A stretch of 50,775 bases of DNA from CAZNKU01 sp045654805 (GTDB lineage Bacteria; Bacillota; Clostridia; Monoglobales; Firm-18): assembly GCA_045654805.1 (NCBI GenBank), contig JAZOOD010000041.1:1-50775 (forward strand), given 5' to 3'. Positions 16,722 to 25,053 of the stretch are shown here, piece by piece; the first letter of the stretch is position 1, and every line of letters begins with the position of its first letter. Below the pieces are notes generated by a model. The model searched no databases, had not been told where the DNA came from, and worked only from the letters and a program-made list of their open reading frames with translations. The translations under genes and the position numbers were made by a program.

Positions 16722-17789
16722 TTAGATTTCTACTCTCCATCCGAATGGATCGTCCAGGATTCCCCACTGAATACCAGTTAAAGTATCGTAAAGTTTCTGG
16801 CTAAGCTCACCAATGTTACCGTCACCGATAACCATAACATCGTCCATATAACGAAGCTTACCAACAGGAGAAATTACTGCAGCAGTACCTGTGCCGTAAA
16901 CTTCTTCAAGACTACCGTCTTTTGCAGCAACAACAAGCTCGTCAACAGAAATTTTGCGTTCTTCAACATCATATCCAAGGTGCTTGCACATCTGGATAAC
17001 TGAATTACGTGTAACACCCGGCAAGATGCTTCCGTTAAGTTCAGGAGTAACAATTTTGCCGTTGATTTTAAAGAAGATGTTCATAGCGCCAACTTCTTCA
17101 ATGTACTTTCTTTCAACACCGTCAAGCCACAATACCTGTGAATATCCGTCGTCGTGTGCTTTAACCTGTGCTTTCAAGCTTGCAGCATAGTTACCGCCTG
17201 TTTTAGCGTAACCGATACCACCCTTTACAGCACGTACATATTCATCTTCAATCCAGATGCCTACAGGAGCAAGACCGCTTGCGTAGTAAGCGCCTGATGG
17301 TGAAAGGATAACCATAAATAAGTAGGTTTTAGAAGGTGCAACACCTAAAAATTCATCAGTAGCGATTATGAAAGGTCTGATATACAATGATTCACCATCA
17401 CCTTCAGGAATCCAGTCGCGGTCGATATCTACAACAGTTTTAACAGCCTGTACAAAATCTTCCTCAGGAATCTGTGGGATGCAAAGTCTGTCGTTAGACA
17501 TATTTGCTCTCTTTGCATTCATTTCAGGTCTGAAAAGGTAAGCTTTACCATCTTTGCCTTTGTAAGCCTTCATACCTTCAAACATTTCCTGACCGTAATG
17601 GTAAACCATAGCAGCAGGAGAAAGTTCGATTTTGTGGAAAGGTTCGATTCTTGCATCGTGCCAGCCTTTACCTTCAGTATAGTTCATAACAAACATATGG
17701 TCTGTAAAAATATGACCAAAACCAAGCTTTGCACCTTTTTCAGGCTTTGCCGCAGGTGTTGTTGTCTTAGTAATTTTAATATCCAACAT
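16722..17789 (-). CDS. ilvE: Branched-chain amino acid aminotransferase
   Basis: PLP fold-type IV transaminase that interconverts Leu, Ile and Val with their 2-oxoacids using glutamate/2-oxoglutarate. The 355-aa protein has the PLP lysine at K196 in YAKTGGNYAAS, EMFEGMKAY near residue 68 and EVYGTGTAAVISPVG near 300, and matches the group-II BCAT length. AAGGAG precedes the ATG. It lies 47 bp after the oxidoreductase gamma gene on the same strand and supplies the last step of the pathway inferred for this operon. Confidence 0.95.
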   Translation of the reverse strand: MLDIKITKTTTPAAKPEKGAKLGFGHIFTDHMFVMNYTEGKGWHDARIEPFHKIELSPAAMVYHYGQEMFEGMKAYKGKDGKAYLFRPEMNAKRANMSNDRLCIPQIPEEDFVQAVKTVVDIDRDWIPEGDGESLYIRPFIIATDEFLGVAPSKTYLFMVILSPSGAYYASGLAPVGIWIEDEYVRAVKGGIGYAKTGGNYAASLKAQVKAHDDGYSQVLWLDGVERKYIEEVGAMNIFFKINGKIVTPELNGSILPGVTRNSVIQMCKHLGYDVEERKISVDELVVAAKDGSLEEVYGTGTAAVISPVGKLRYMDDVMVIGDGNIGELSQKLYDTLTGIQWGILDDPFGWRVEI

Positions 17790-17809
17790 TTTTGTTTACA
17801 CTCCTTTAA

Positions 17810-17863
17810 ATAACCTGTTTAAAGATTATAACTTGTTTAAAAATTATAACCTGTTTCAATAGC
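17810..17863 (-). repeat. 18-bp tandem repeat across the gamma-subunit stop codon
   Basis: Three units of 18 bp (17810-17827, 17828-17845, 17846-17863; plus-strand core ATAACCTGTTT / ATAACTTGTTT / ATAACCTGTTT) cover the last codons of the gamma gene, its stop and the gap to ilvE. Units 1 and 2 match at 16 of 18 positions; the third matches over its first 11. On the coding strand each of the two 5' units repeats a TGYNF/TSYNL-stop ending. Confidence 0.75.
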
Positions 17864-18370
17864 TTTCATATTAAGTCCAAGCATATCTGCTTTCTTTGCA
17901 GGTATAACTTTTTTAAGACCTTTTTCAACATCTTCAAGCTTGATGATGCCTGTTTCCTTAATCATCTTACCAAGCATAATCATATTGGCAAGTGTAGGAG
18001 CACCGATTTCCGCTGCCAAAGAAGTAGCAGGAATGTAGTATGCATCTACGTCATCTCTTTCAACTTTTCTGCCGATAAGCGTAGAATCGATTATAAGCTT
18101 TGCACCTTTAGCACAAGCTGGTTCATATTTATCAAGTGATGGCAAGTTCATAGCAAACAAAACATCAGGAGTTGAAACGATAGGTGAACCAACCGGAGAA
18201 TCACTTAAAATAACGCTACAGTTAGCTGTACCGCCACGCATTTCCGGACCGTAGGAAGGAAGCCAGCTTACGTTTTTACCGTCTGTAAGACCTAGGTATG
18301 CAAGCACCTTACCTGCGAACAATACACCTTGTCCGCCAAAGCCTGCAATTAAAATCTGTGATGTACTCAT
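17837..18370 (-). CDS. 2-oxoacid:ferredoxin oxidoreductase, gamma subunit
   Basis: A 177-aa subunit of the four-subunit 2-oxoacid:acceptor oxidoreductase (VOR/KGOR type). It starts with the family signature ILIAGFGGQGVLFAGKVLA and carries SYGPEMRGGTANCSVI, which contacts the CoA/TPP region. The complex interconverts 2-oxoacid plus CoA with acyl-CoA plus CO2 and reduced ferredoxin. Its start overlaps the beta stop by one base (TAATG). The last codons lie in an 18-bp tandem repeat. Confidence 0.92.
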   Translation of the reverse strand: MSTSQILIAGFGGQGVLFAGKVLAYLGLTDGKNVSWLPSYGPEMRGGTANCSVILSDSPVGSPIVSTPDVLFAMNLPSLDKYEPACAKGAKLIIDSTLIGRKVERDDVDAYYIPATSLAAEIGAPTLANMIMLGKMIKETGIIKLEDVEKGLKKVIPAKKADMLGLNMKAIETGYNF

Positions 18371-19116
18371 TATTTTTCCTCCTTACTTCTGTCTTTGTAA
18401 ACACCCAAAGGATAGTATGGAAGCATATTTGTATCTACCCATTCCAAAGCCTTTTGTGGTGTCATACCCCAGTTAGTAGGGCAAGTTGAAACGACTTCTA
18501 CCAAGGAGAACCCTTTTCCGTTAATCTGGTTTTCAAAAGCTTTTTTAATAGCTTTTTTAGCATTTTTAATATTCTTAACATTATTTACAGTAACACGTTC
18601 CAAATATTCGGGACCTTCAAGCTGTGAAAGCATTTCACATACTCTTATAGGATAACCTGCTGATTTTACATCTCTGCCGTAGGGAGAAGTTTGTGTAACC
18701 TGTCCGGGTAGAGAAGTAGGAGCCATCTGACCACCTGTCATACCATAAATTGCGTTGTTAATAAATATAATAGTGATGTTTTCATTTCTTGTAGCAGCGT
18801 GAACAGTTTCAGCCATACCTATAGAAGCAAGGTCACCATCACCCTGATATGTGAATACAACTTTACTTGGGTCTGCACGCTTAATACCTGTTGCAACAGC
18901 AGGTGCACGGCCGTGAGCAGCCTCTGCCATATCACAATTAAAGTAATTATATGCCATAACAGCACATCCAACAGGTGCAACACCAATAGTTGTACCTTCA
19001 ATACCAAGCTCATCTATTGCCTCAGCAACAAGACGATGTACAATACCGTGTGTACATCCTGGGCAATAATGAAGTGGAACGTCTGCTAATGCTTTTGGTT
19101 TTTCAAATACTACCAT
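18370..19116 (-). CDS. 2-oxoacid:ferredoxin oxidoreductase, beta (TPP-binding) subunit
   Basis: A 248-aa thiamine-diphosphate subunit. HYCPGCTHGIVHRL near residue 17 is the family start block; GDGDLASIGMAE near 95 followed by the INNAIYGMTGGQ block near 120 is the TPP/Mg site. Unlike pyruvate enzymes fused into one chain, this belongs to the split alpha-beta-gamma-delta type. It overlaps alpha upstream and gamma downstream by one base each. The archaeal VOR and KGOR beta subunits share this size. Confidence 0.92.
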   Translation of the reverse strand: MVVFEKPKALADVPLHYCPGCTHGIVHRLVAEAIDELGIEGTTIGVAPVGCAVMAYNYFNCDMAEAAHGRAPAVATGIKRADPSKVVFTYQGDGDLASIGMAETVHAATRNENITIIFINNAIYGMTGGQMAPTSLPGQVTQTSPYGRDVKSAGYPIRVCEMLSQLEGPEYLERVTVNNVKNIKNAKKAIKKAFENQINGKGFSLVEVVSTCPTNWGMTPQKALEWVDTNMLPYYPLGVYKDRSKEEK

Positions 19117-20180
19117 TATTCAGCACCTCCGTTTACTTTCTTAATTTCTTCCAATACCTGTTCAGGAGTAACAATCATACCACCTACACGGTTACATAGT
19201 GTAACAGGTTTTTTACATTCTGTTGCAAGCTTTACGTCTTCAATCATCTGACCCATTGAAAGTTCAACAGAAATAAACGATTTAACCTTATCAGCAGCCG
19301 CACAAAGTACTTTTTTAGGGAATGGCCATAGTGTGATAGGTCTTATCATACCAGCCTTGATGCCCTGCTTTCTTGCCTCAACAATAGCGTTTTGAGAAAC
19401 ACGGGCTGCAATACCGAATGCTACAATACAGATTTCTGCATCGTCCATCATAAATTCTTCGTACATTACTTCGTTTTCTTCAATTTGCTTATATTTTTCA
19501 AATCTTTCAAAGTTTACCTTTTCAAGCTGTTCAGGAACAAGGAACAAAGAGTTGGCAATGTTGTGAGGACGCTTGCATTCTGTACCTGTCAAAGCCCATG
19601 GCTTTTCGTATGTAGTAACATTTTCGTCTTCCTTGATTTCAACTGGTTCCATCATCTGACCGATTGTACCGTCTGCTAAAATCATAGATGTCATTCTGTA
19701 TTTATCGGCAAGGTCAAAGCCCTTAAGTGTAAGGTCTGCCATTTCCTGAACGGAAGAAGGAGCAAGAATAATCATTCTGTAATCACCGTGTCCGCCGCCC
19801 TTTGTAGCCTGAAAATAGTCGGACTGTGATGGCTGTATACCACCAAGACCCGGACCGCCTCTTTCTACGTTAACAACTAATGCAGGAAGGTCAGCACCTG
19901 CCATATAGGAAAGACCCTCAGCTTTTAGTGATATACCAGGGCTGGAGGAGGAGGTCATAACTCTCTTACCTGCAGCTGATACACCGTAAACCATATTGAT
20001 AGCGGCAACTTCACTTTCTGCCTGAAGGAATGTACCACCAATTTTAGGCATTCTCTTTGCCATATATGCAGCAATTTCTGTCTGGGGAGTAATAGGATAG
20101 CCGAAATAATGACGGCATCCTGCAGTAATCGCAGCTTCTGCAATAGCTTCGTTACCTTTCATCAAAACTTTTTCTGCCAT
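19116..20180 (-). CDS. vorB: 2-oxoacid:ferredoxin oxidoreductase, alpha subunit (VorB-like)
   Basis: A 354-aa alpha subunit, best matching the group annotated as 3-methyl-2-oxobutanoate (2-oxoisovalerate) dehydrogenase VorB. It has MKGNEAIAEAAITAGCRHYFGYPITPQTEI at the start (pyrimidine-binding domain; written here as the family block at residues 7-36), TSSSSPGISLKAEGLSYMAGADLPALV split across 76-103, and a C-terminal transketolase-like domain. Substrate choice between branched 2-oxoacids and 2-oxoglutarate cannot be proved from sequence, but ilvE in the same operon favours branched ones. Confidence 0.9.
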   Translation of the reverse strand: MAEKVLMKGNEAIAEAAITAGCRHYFGYPITPQTEIAAYMAKRMPKIGGTFLQAESEVAAINMVYGVSAAGKRVMTSSSSPGISLKAEGLSYMAGADLPALVVNVERGGPGLGGIQPSQSDYFQATKGGGHGDYRMIILAPSSVQEMADLTLKGFDLADKYRMTSMILADGTIGQMMEPVEIKEDENVTTYEKPWALTGTECKRPHNIANSLFLVPEQLEKVNFERFEKYKQIEENEVMYEEFMMDDAEICIVAFGIAARVSQNAIVEARKQGIKAGMIRPITLWPFPKKVLCAAADKVKSFISVELSMGQMIEDVKLATECKKPVTLCNRVGGMIVTPEQVLEEIKKVNGGAE

Positions 20181-20191
20181 TTTATTTCACC

Positions 20192-20398
20192 TTACCTTTC
20201 TACTGTAATAATGCAGTCAGGACACATTGTTGCACAAAATGCACATGCAATACACTGACTTTCATCTGTCATCTCAACAGGGGAATGACCTTTTTGGTTA
20301 ATTTTGTCTGTCGCAATTTTAAGCAAATTTTTTGGACATGCATTTACACAAAGTCCACAGCCTTTACAAAGGTCTGTTTTAAATGTTAATTTTGCCAT
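20192..20398 (-). CDS. 2-oxoacid:ferredoxin oxidoreductase, delta (2x[4Fe-4S] ferredoxin) subunit
   Basis: A 68-aa ferredoxin with two CxxCxxCxxxCP-type cluster motifs: CKGCGLCVNACP and CIACAFCATMCP. It carries electrons between the TPP site and free ferredoxin. I set the start at ATG 20398 (MAKLTF), seven bases after GAAGG; earlier in-frame starts at 20404 and 20416 overlap or precede that ribosome site. It lies 11 bp upstream of the alpha gene. Confidence 0.92.
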   Translation of the reverse strand: MAKLTFKTDLCKGCGLCVNACPKNLLKIATDKINQKGHSPVEMTDESQCIACAFCATMCPDCIITVER

Positions 20399-20424
20399 AA
20401 CCATACCTTCTTTCAATATTTAAA

Positions 20425-21087
20425 TTAAAATTTTTTCTTTTGTAATTCAAGAGGAAAAACATCAGGGATTTTGTCACCGATGTCTTTCGCTATAGAATTG
20501 TTCACTGTTGTCATTATCACAGGAAGTTTGCTTATAGACGAAAGTTCCTGTGCATACATATTAGATTTTACCACATCTTCTACGGTAGTTGCAACCCCTA
20601 AATTTGAATTATTTACAATTGCAGTAAAAGAAATACCGCTTGCAGCCTCAATTTCCCTCATAACCTCAAGTGTATCTTCAGCAGTTTTGGTAAGAGGCCT
20701 ATAGCAATTGGCAACATATATCATTTCATAATTATTTTCTTCTAAAATAGAGGGAGTATATCTGCCCATAGCTACAGCACCTACATCATCGCCGCCGATA
20801 TCCATTATAAGATAGGAATTTTTATCAGCTATTGCACCATAAATTTCTTTTGGTAATGCAGGGATATCCAAATTTGTATTTGCATATTCAGAGCATACCA
20901 GCTTTATGCCAAGCTCTTCAAATTCTTCCTGACTGTCTTTTGTGCGAAAATATGGATTAACAATATCAAGGTCCACAATAGTTACAGGCTTATTTTGTGA
21001 TTTAAGATATTTTGCCCAGTTAACGGCAATGTTTGTTTTACCGCTTCCGTAATGACCTGCAAATAATGTAATACGCTTTATATTCAT
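20425..21087 (-). CDS. ParA/CobQ-like P-loop ATPase linked to the oxidoreductase operon
   Basis: A 220-aa SIMIBI-class nucleotide-binding protein. The deviant Walker A is GHYGSGKTN at residues 11-19, with VDLDIVNPYFRT near 38 and MDIGGDD near 95. It resembles the MinD/ParA and Fe-S carrier ATPases (Mrp/NifH-like fold) but lacks the C-terminal CxxC of Mrp. It is 26 bp upstream of the ferredoxin subunit, so a role in cluster loading or assembly of the oxidoreductase is possible; this is inference from position. Confidence 0.78.
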   Translation of the reverse strand: MNIKRITLFAGHYGSGKTNIAVNWAKYLKSQNKPVTIVDLDIVNPYFRTKDSQEEFEELGIKLVCSEYANTNLDIPALPKEIYGAIADKNSYLIMDIGGDDVGAVAMGRYTPSILEENNYEMIYVANCYRPLTKTAEDTLEVMREIEAASGISFTAIVNNSNLGVATTVEDVVKSNMYAQELSSISKLPVIMTTVNNSIAKDIGDKIPDVFPLELQKKKF

Positions 21088-21123
21088 TAAATTATCCCCC
21101 TCATTTGCGGATTTTTATAAAAA

Positions 21124-22332
21124 TCAATAGTGATCATATATTGCCAATCTCTTTTTGTAGAAAATTTTACTTAAATCTTCGCTTTCTGAATAGATATTAA
21201 GCCCTGATACAAACTCAAAATCCTCAGCGCCATATTTCCCTAAGATAAGAGAGGTAAAAGTTTCAATATCCATCTCAGCTTGTGGGTTTTCCTCAGTTTT
21301 ATTAAGTGACAATAGATTTCCGTCTTTAAACTCAATAGCCCATATACCGTTATTTTGAGCTAACATATTATCGTTTATTTTTATTATTGCTTTTCCGCTA
21401 CCGCGAAATTCAGCATTTTGCAGAACGCTATTTAAATTAATACATCTTGCCATACCGTTAGAACGATATTTTTTTGTTATTGCTGAATATGCGTGTTCTA
21501 AAAGAACTGTGTCGACTTTTGCATCCGATGGGAAGGACATTTTCAAATTGTGATAATTTCCCTTTAAGCTAATTGCAAAATCAAGTATTGCACCAAAGCC
21601 CTCTTTGTCATAAAAATAAACATTCTCGCCCATATTCATAGTGTTTTCCCATCCATTAGCTTCTGTTTTGTAGGTAAAAAAGCTTTTTGGGACGCCGTTT
21701 TCATCACGATAAAGATATGTGTAGGAATTATCCTTTAAATAATCTTTTTCTTCATACACAAGCCAATCTTCGTCCTGTCGTTTTGCAAGCATAGAAAACC
21801 TTTTGCACATTTCATCATAGACTGTTTTCAGTCCGCTTACATCACCTGATACAAGTTCGTAGCTGCCCTTCGTGTTGTAAGGATAAATTCTATGTATTTT
21901 AACTTCCCAATCGTTTATATCGCATGCCATACAATACCCAAACTTCTTATAATATGCCGTGCTGAAGCCGTAAAGGTATGAAAAGGCACATCCGTTATCA
22001 TACATTTCAGAAAAAGCTGTGGAAAAACACTCTCTTACCGCACCTTTATTTCTGTATTGAGGAAGGCTTGCAACCCCGCCAATTCCTGTGACCTTAACCA
22101 CACCTTTGTCAAAGTATGCATTGTATGGTACAAGATTAATTGTAGATGTCATATTGCCGTCATCGTCAAATGCTACATATCTGTTGAAATAATTACGGCT
22201 CCTTAAACTTTTATCGTTTTTAATTCTCTGGAGTTCTTCTTCGTCAGTGTTGTTACTTGTAGTTCCAAAACAAATTGCCAAAATTCTACGTAGTTCGTTA
22301 AAATCCTTATCACAAAACTTTCTTATAAGCAT
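21124..22332 (-). CDS. Eis-like GNAT acetyltransferase
   Basis: A 402-aa protein of the Eis (enhanced intracellular survival) type: an N-terminal GNAT domain with the acetyl-CoA loop VASLPQYRNKGAVRECF near residue 88, a second GNAT-like domain and a C-terminal SCP2-like domain. Family members acetylate aminoglycosides or lysines, but most bacterial ones have unknown substrates. It is embedded in the T-box operon, 36 bp before the ParA-like gene and 33 bp after the acyl-CoA synthetase, so it is presumably co-regulated by isoleucine supply. Its role there is unclear. Confidence 0.82.
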   Translation of the reverse strand: MLIRKFCDKDFNELRRILAICFGTTSNNTDEEELQRIKNDKSLRSRNYFNRYVAFDDDGNMTSTINLVPYNAYFDKGVVKVTGIGGVASLPQYRNKGAVRECFSTAFSEMYDNGCAFSYLYGFSTAYYKKFGYCMACDINDWEVKIHRIYPYNTKGSYELVSGDVSGLKTVYDEMCKRFSMLAKRQDEDWLVYEEKDYLKDNSYTYLYRDENGVPKSFFTYKTEANGWENTMNMGENVYFYDKEGFGAILDFAISLKGNYHNLKMSFPSDAKVDTVLLEHAYSAITKKYRSNGMARCINLNSVLQNAEFRGSGKAIIKINDNMLAQNNGIWAIEFKDGNLLSLNKTEENPQAEMDIETFTSLILGKYGAEDFEFVSGLNIYSESEDLSKIFYKKRLAIYDHY

Positions 22333-22365
22333 TTTATCCTCCTATAGTAATATACCTTAATTTTA

Positions 22366-24636
22366 TTATAGTTTGTTTCTCTGTATCTTTCCGCTTATTG
22401 TCTTAGGAAGTTCGTCTCTGAATACCACAATTCTTGGGTATTTGTATGGAGCAGTTTTATTTTTGACATATTCTTGAATTTCCTTTTTAAGTTCTTCTGT
22501 ACCCTCTGTACCATTTGTAAGCACAATACTTGCTTTTACAACCTGACCTCTTACCTCGTCAGGCTCGGCAGATACACCGCATTCGAGAACGTAAGGAAGC
22601 TCCATAATAACATTTTCTATTTCGAATGGTCCGATACGGTAGCCTGATGACTTAATAACGTCATCTTTACGGCTAACATACCAGTAATATCCGTCTTCGT
22701 CCATCCACGCCAGGTCACCTGTATGGTAGTAACCGTCATACCAAGCCTCTTTTGTAAGTTCATCAGCTTTATAGTAGCCTTTATACAAACCGCATGGTAT
22801 TTTTTCAGAGGTGCGGACAACTATTTCGCCGTTTTCACCAATGCCGCATTTTTCACCATCATTATTCATAAGCATAATGTCATAACCGGGGATAGGTTTA
22901 CCCATCGAGCCGGCCTTTGGTGTAGTACCAACAAGATTACCAAGTGTAAGTGTTGTTTCAGTTTGACCAAAGCCTTCCATAATCGTAAGCCCTGTTGCCT
23001 TTTCAAATTGCACTAAAACTTCCGGATTCAAAGCTTCACCTGCAGTTGTAGCGTGCTTGATAGAAGAAAGGTCATACTTTGAAAGGTCTTCTTTTATAAG
23101 CATTCTGTACATTGTAGGAGGAGCACAGAATGTGGTAATATTGTAATTTTTGAACATTGGAAGAATTTCATTTGCATGGAATCTGTCAAAGTTGTAAACA
23201 AATACAGAACCTTCAGCAAGCCATTGACCGTATAGTTTACCCCAGAGTGCTTTACCCCAACCTGTTTCGGAGATTGTAAAGTGCAAGCCGTCCGGTTGTA
23301 CATTGTGCCAATATTTTGCAGTTACAAAGTGTCCTAAAGGATATTTGTGAGAATGTGTTGCGATTTTAGGATATCCCGTTGTGCCTGATGTAAAGAACAT
23401 CAGCATATCATCATCACCGCACGGAGAATTTTCTGTACGTTCAAACTTGCGGCTGAATAATGCATATTCACCGTCAAAGTTGTGCCATCCTTCGCGTTCG
23501 CCGCCAACAATAATTTTAGTTTTAAGTGTTGGACATTTTTCTGCAGCGATATCTACTTGATGTGCAGTATCACCACTTGCAGTACATACTATGGCTGAAA
23601 CCTCACCTGCATCAAAACGATATGTAAAATCATGTTCCTGAAGCTGGTTTGTTGCAGGGATTGCAACAGCACCCAATTTGTGTAGTGCTAGAATTGCAAA
23701 CCAGAACTGGTAATGACGTTTTAAAACAAGCATTACTTTGTCACCCTTTTTGATTCCAAGGGATTTGAAGTAGTTGGCTGTCTGACTTGATGCGTCTTTA
23801 ATGTCCTTGAATGTAAAGATTCGTTCGGTCATATCTGTGTCGATATGTACCATAGCAGTTTTTTCGGGATATTTTCTACCCAAGGTATCAACAATATCAA
23901 ATGCAAAGTTGAATTTATCTTCATTTTTAAATGATAACTTTTCAAGATGACCTTGACTGTTTTCCTGAGTATTAATAAACTTTTTACATACCAAGTCTTC
24001 GGTCTTGCCTGCGGAAACAATAGTTTTTTGAATAGCTTTTTCGTCTTCTTTTTCTTCACCGCTAACAACAATAGCAAGGAATTTACAAGAATGTCCTCCA
24101 ACAGCTATCATACCGTGTGGTGTAGAACTGTTATAGAAAATACTGTCGCCTTCCTCCAAAACCTCTGTATGGTCACCAACCTGTACTTTAAGACTTCCTT
24201 CAAGAATAAGGTCAAATTCCTGACCGGAATGTTTTGTAAGATGTATAGGCTGTGACTGCTGTTCGTTAGAATATTCATAAGTAACATAGTATGGTTCTGC
24301 CAACTTGTTTTTAAACATAGGAGCCAGATTCTGAATCTGTATCCCGTCCTCTTTTGCTGTTGTACGTCCTTTTCCTTTACGAGTTACGGTATATGAAGAC
24401 AGGTGAGCACTCTCACCTTCTAATATATCGGTTATTTCCAAATTAAACGCCAATGCACAATGATGAATGAAAGTAAATGGGAAATCTACAAGACCGGCCT
24501 CATACTTGTTGTACTGTTCAACTGTAACACCTGTCTTTTTAGCCATTTCTTCAACAGAATAGCCAATAATTTCGCGCATTTCTTTAATTCGACCTGCCAC
24601 CTCGCTTAATTTAGTTGACACATTAGTATCTGACAT
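22366..24636 (-). CDS. HTH-cupin-acyl-CoA synthetase fusion
   Basis: A 756-aa three-part protein. Residues about 14-72 are an XRE-type helix-turn-helix (RIKEMREIIGYSVEEMAKKTG, YNKYEAG); about 130-193 a cupin sensor fold (HSGQEFDLILEGSLKVQVG, GDSIFYNSSTPHG); from about 240 an adenylate-forming acyl-CoA synthetase with TSGTTGYPK near 416, GFGQTET near 575, YHTGDLAW near 650 and the catalytic C-terminal lysine in KTISGKIQRN. The enzyme part resembles medium/branched-chain acyl-CoA synthetases. ATG 24636, nine bases after AGGAG, is preferred over the upstream TTG. It is the first gene behind the isoleucine T-box. Confidence 0.9.
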   Translation of the reverse strand: MSDTNVSTKLSEVAGRIKEMREIIGYSVEEMAKKTGVTVEQYNKYEAGLVDFPFTFIHHCALAFNLEITDILEGESAHLSSYTVTRKGKGRTTAKEDGIQIQNLAPMFKNKLAEPYYVTYEYSNEQQSQPIHLTKHSGQEFDLILEGSLKVQVGDHTEVLEEGDSIFYNSSTPHGMIAVGGHSCKFLAIVVSGEEKEDEKAIQKTIVSAGKTEDLVCKKFINTQENSQGHLEKLSFKNEDKFNFAFDIVDTLGRKYPEKTAMVHIDTDMTERIFTFKDIKDASSQTANYFKSLGIKKGDKVMLVLKRHYQFWFAILALHKLGAVAIPATNQLQEHDFTYRFDAGEVSAIVCTASGDTAHQVDIAAEKCPTLKTKIIVGGEREGWHNFDGEYALFSRKFERTENSPCGDDDMLMFFTSGTTGYPKIATHSHKYPLGHFVTAKYWHNVQPDGLHFTISETGWGKALWGKLYGQWLAEGSVFVYNFDRFHANEILPMFKNYNITTFCAPPTMYRMLIKEDLSKYDLSSIKHATTAGEALNPEVLVQFEKATGLTIMEGFGQTETTLTLGNLVGTTPKAGSMGKPIPGYDIMLMNNDGEKCGIGENGEIVVRTSEKIPCGLYKGYYKADELTKEAWYDGYYHTGDLAWMDEDGYYWYVSRKDDVIKSSGYRIGPFEIENVIMELPYVLECGVSAEPDEVRGQVVKASIVLTNGTEGTEELKKEIQEYVKNKTAPYKYPRIVVFRDELPKTISGKIQRNKL

Positions 24637-24669
24637 TTTTTTCAACTCCTTTTGTTTTGAATTTTTTAA

Positions 24670-24942
24670 AATAATAAAACCCGTCTCAAAGATTTGTCTT
24701 TGAGACGGGTTAGTAAACTAATCCGCGGTACCACTCAAATTGCACCGGAAAACCGATACCACTTTAGACTCCAACAAGCCCTTTGCACTAACGTAGCATA
24801 CACGGAAGGCATTACTGCAAATTTCACACCCTCGGCTCGGAAGTGATGGGCCATTGAATAAATTCCATTATCAGCTCACACCAACCGCTGACTCTCTCGA
24901 ACTTCATTTACTCGACCGTCTTCGTCATAGCCTTTACCAATT
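24670..24942 (-). ncRNA. T-box leader, isoleucine (specifier ATC)
   Basis: Minus-strand T-box riboswitch. The T-box AGTGGTACCGCGG is the complement of 24723-24735; its UGGU pairs with a tRNA ending ACCA, as tRNA-Ile does. The specifier is ATC (complement of 24845-24847), followed by ACTTCCGAG; aligned with the thrS leader in this window (ACC, then ACTTCGGAG) it falls at the same place. The terminator is a perfect 15-bp stem (24678-24692 with 24697-24711) followed by a T-rich tract. It controls the acyl-CoA synthetase and, by contiguity, the oxidoreductase and ilvE. Confidence 0.88.
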
Positions 24943-24948
24943 TCCTAC

Positions 24949-24977
24949 ATTCTATCACTATTTTATTTAGTTGTCAA
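24949..24977 (-). promoter_or_regulatory. Promoter of the isoleucine T-box operon
   Basis: Minus-strand TTGACA (complement of 24972-24977), 17 bp, TAGAAT (complement of 24949-24954). Transcription would start near 24942, just ahead of the T-box stem I. Confidence 0.82.
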
Positions 24978-25053
24978 TACTTTTTGATTAAAATTATTTG
25001 ATTTTTTTTAACGGTATGTTATAATATGTAAAAAGTGTTTTGGAAGTGATATA

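Noticed and set aside
17810..17863. The 18-bp tandem repeat as an operator array or promoter for ilvE
   Set aside because: Although each unit contains a TATAA-like string, none has a correctly spaced -35, and the units are explained by duplication of the gene end.
23829..24255. Overlapping frames of about 90-100 codons on either strand inside the acyl-CoA synthetase gene
   Set aside because: They are low-complexity shadows of a strong coding frame, without ribosome sites or recognisable domains.
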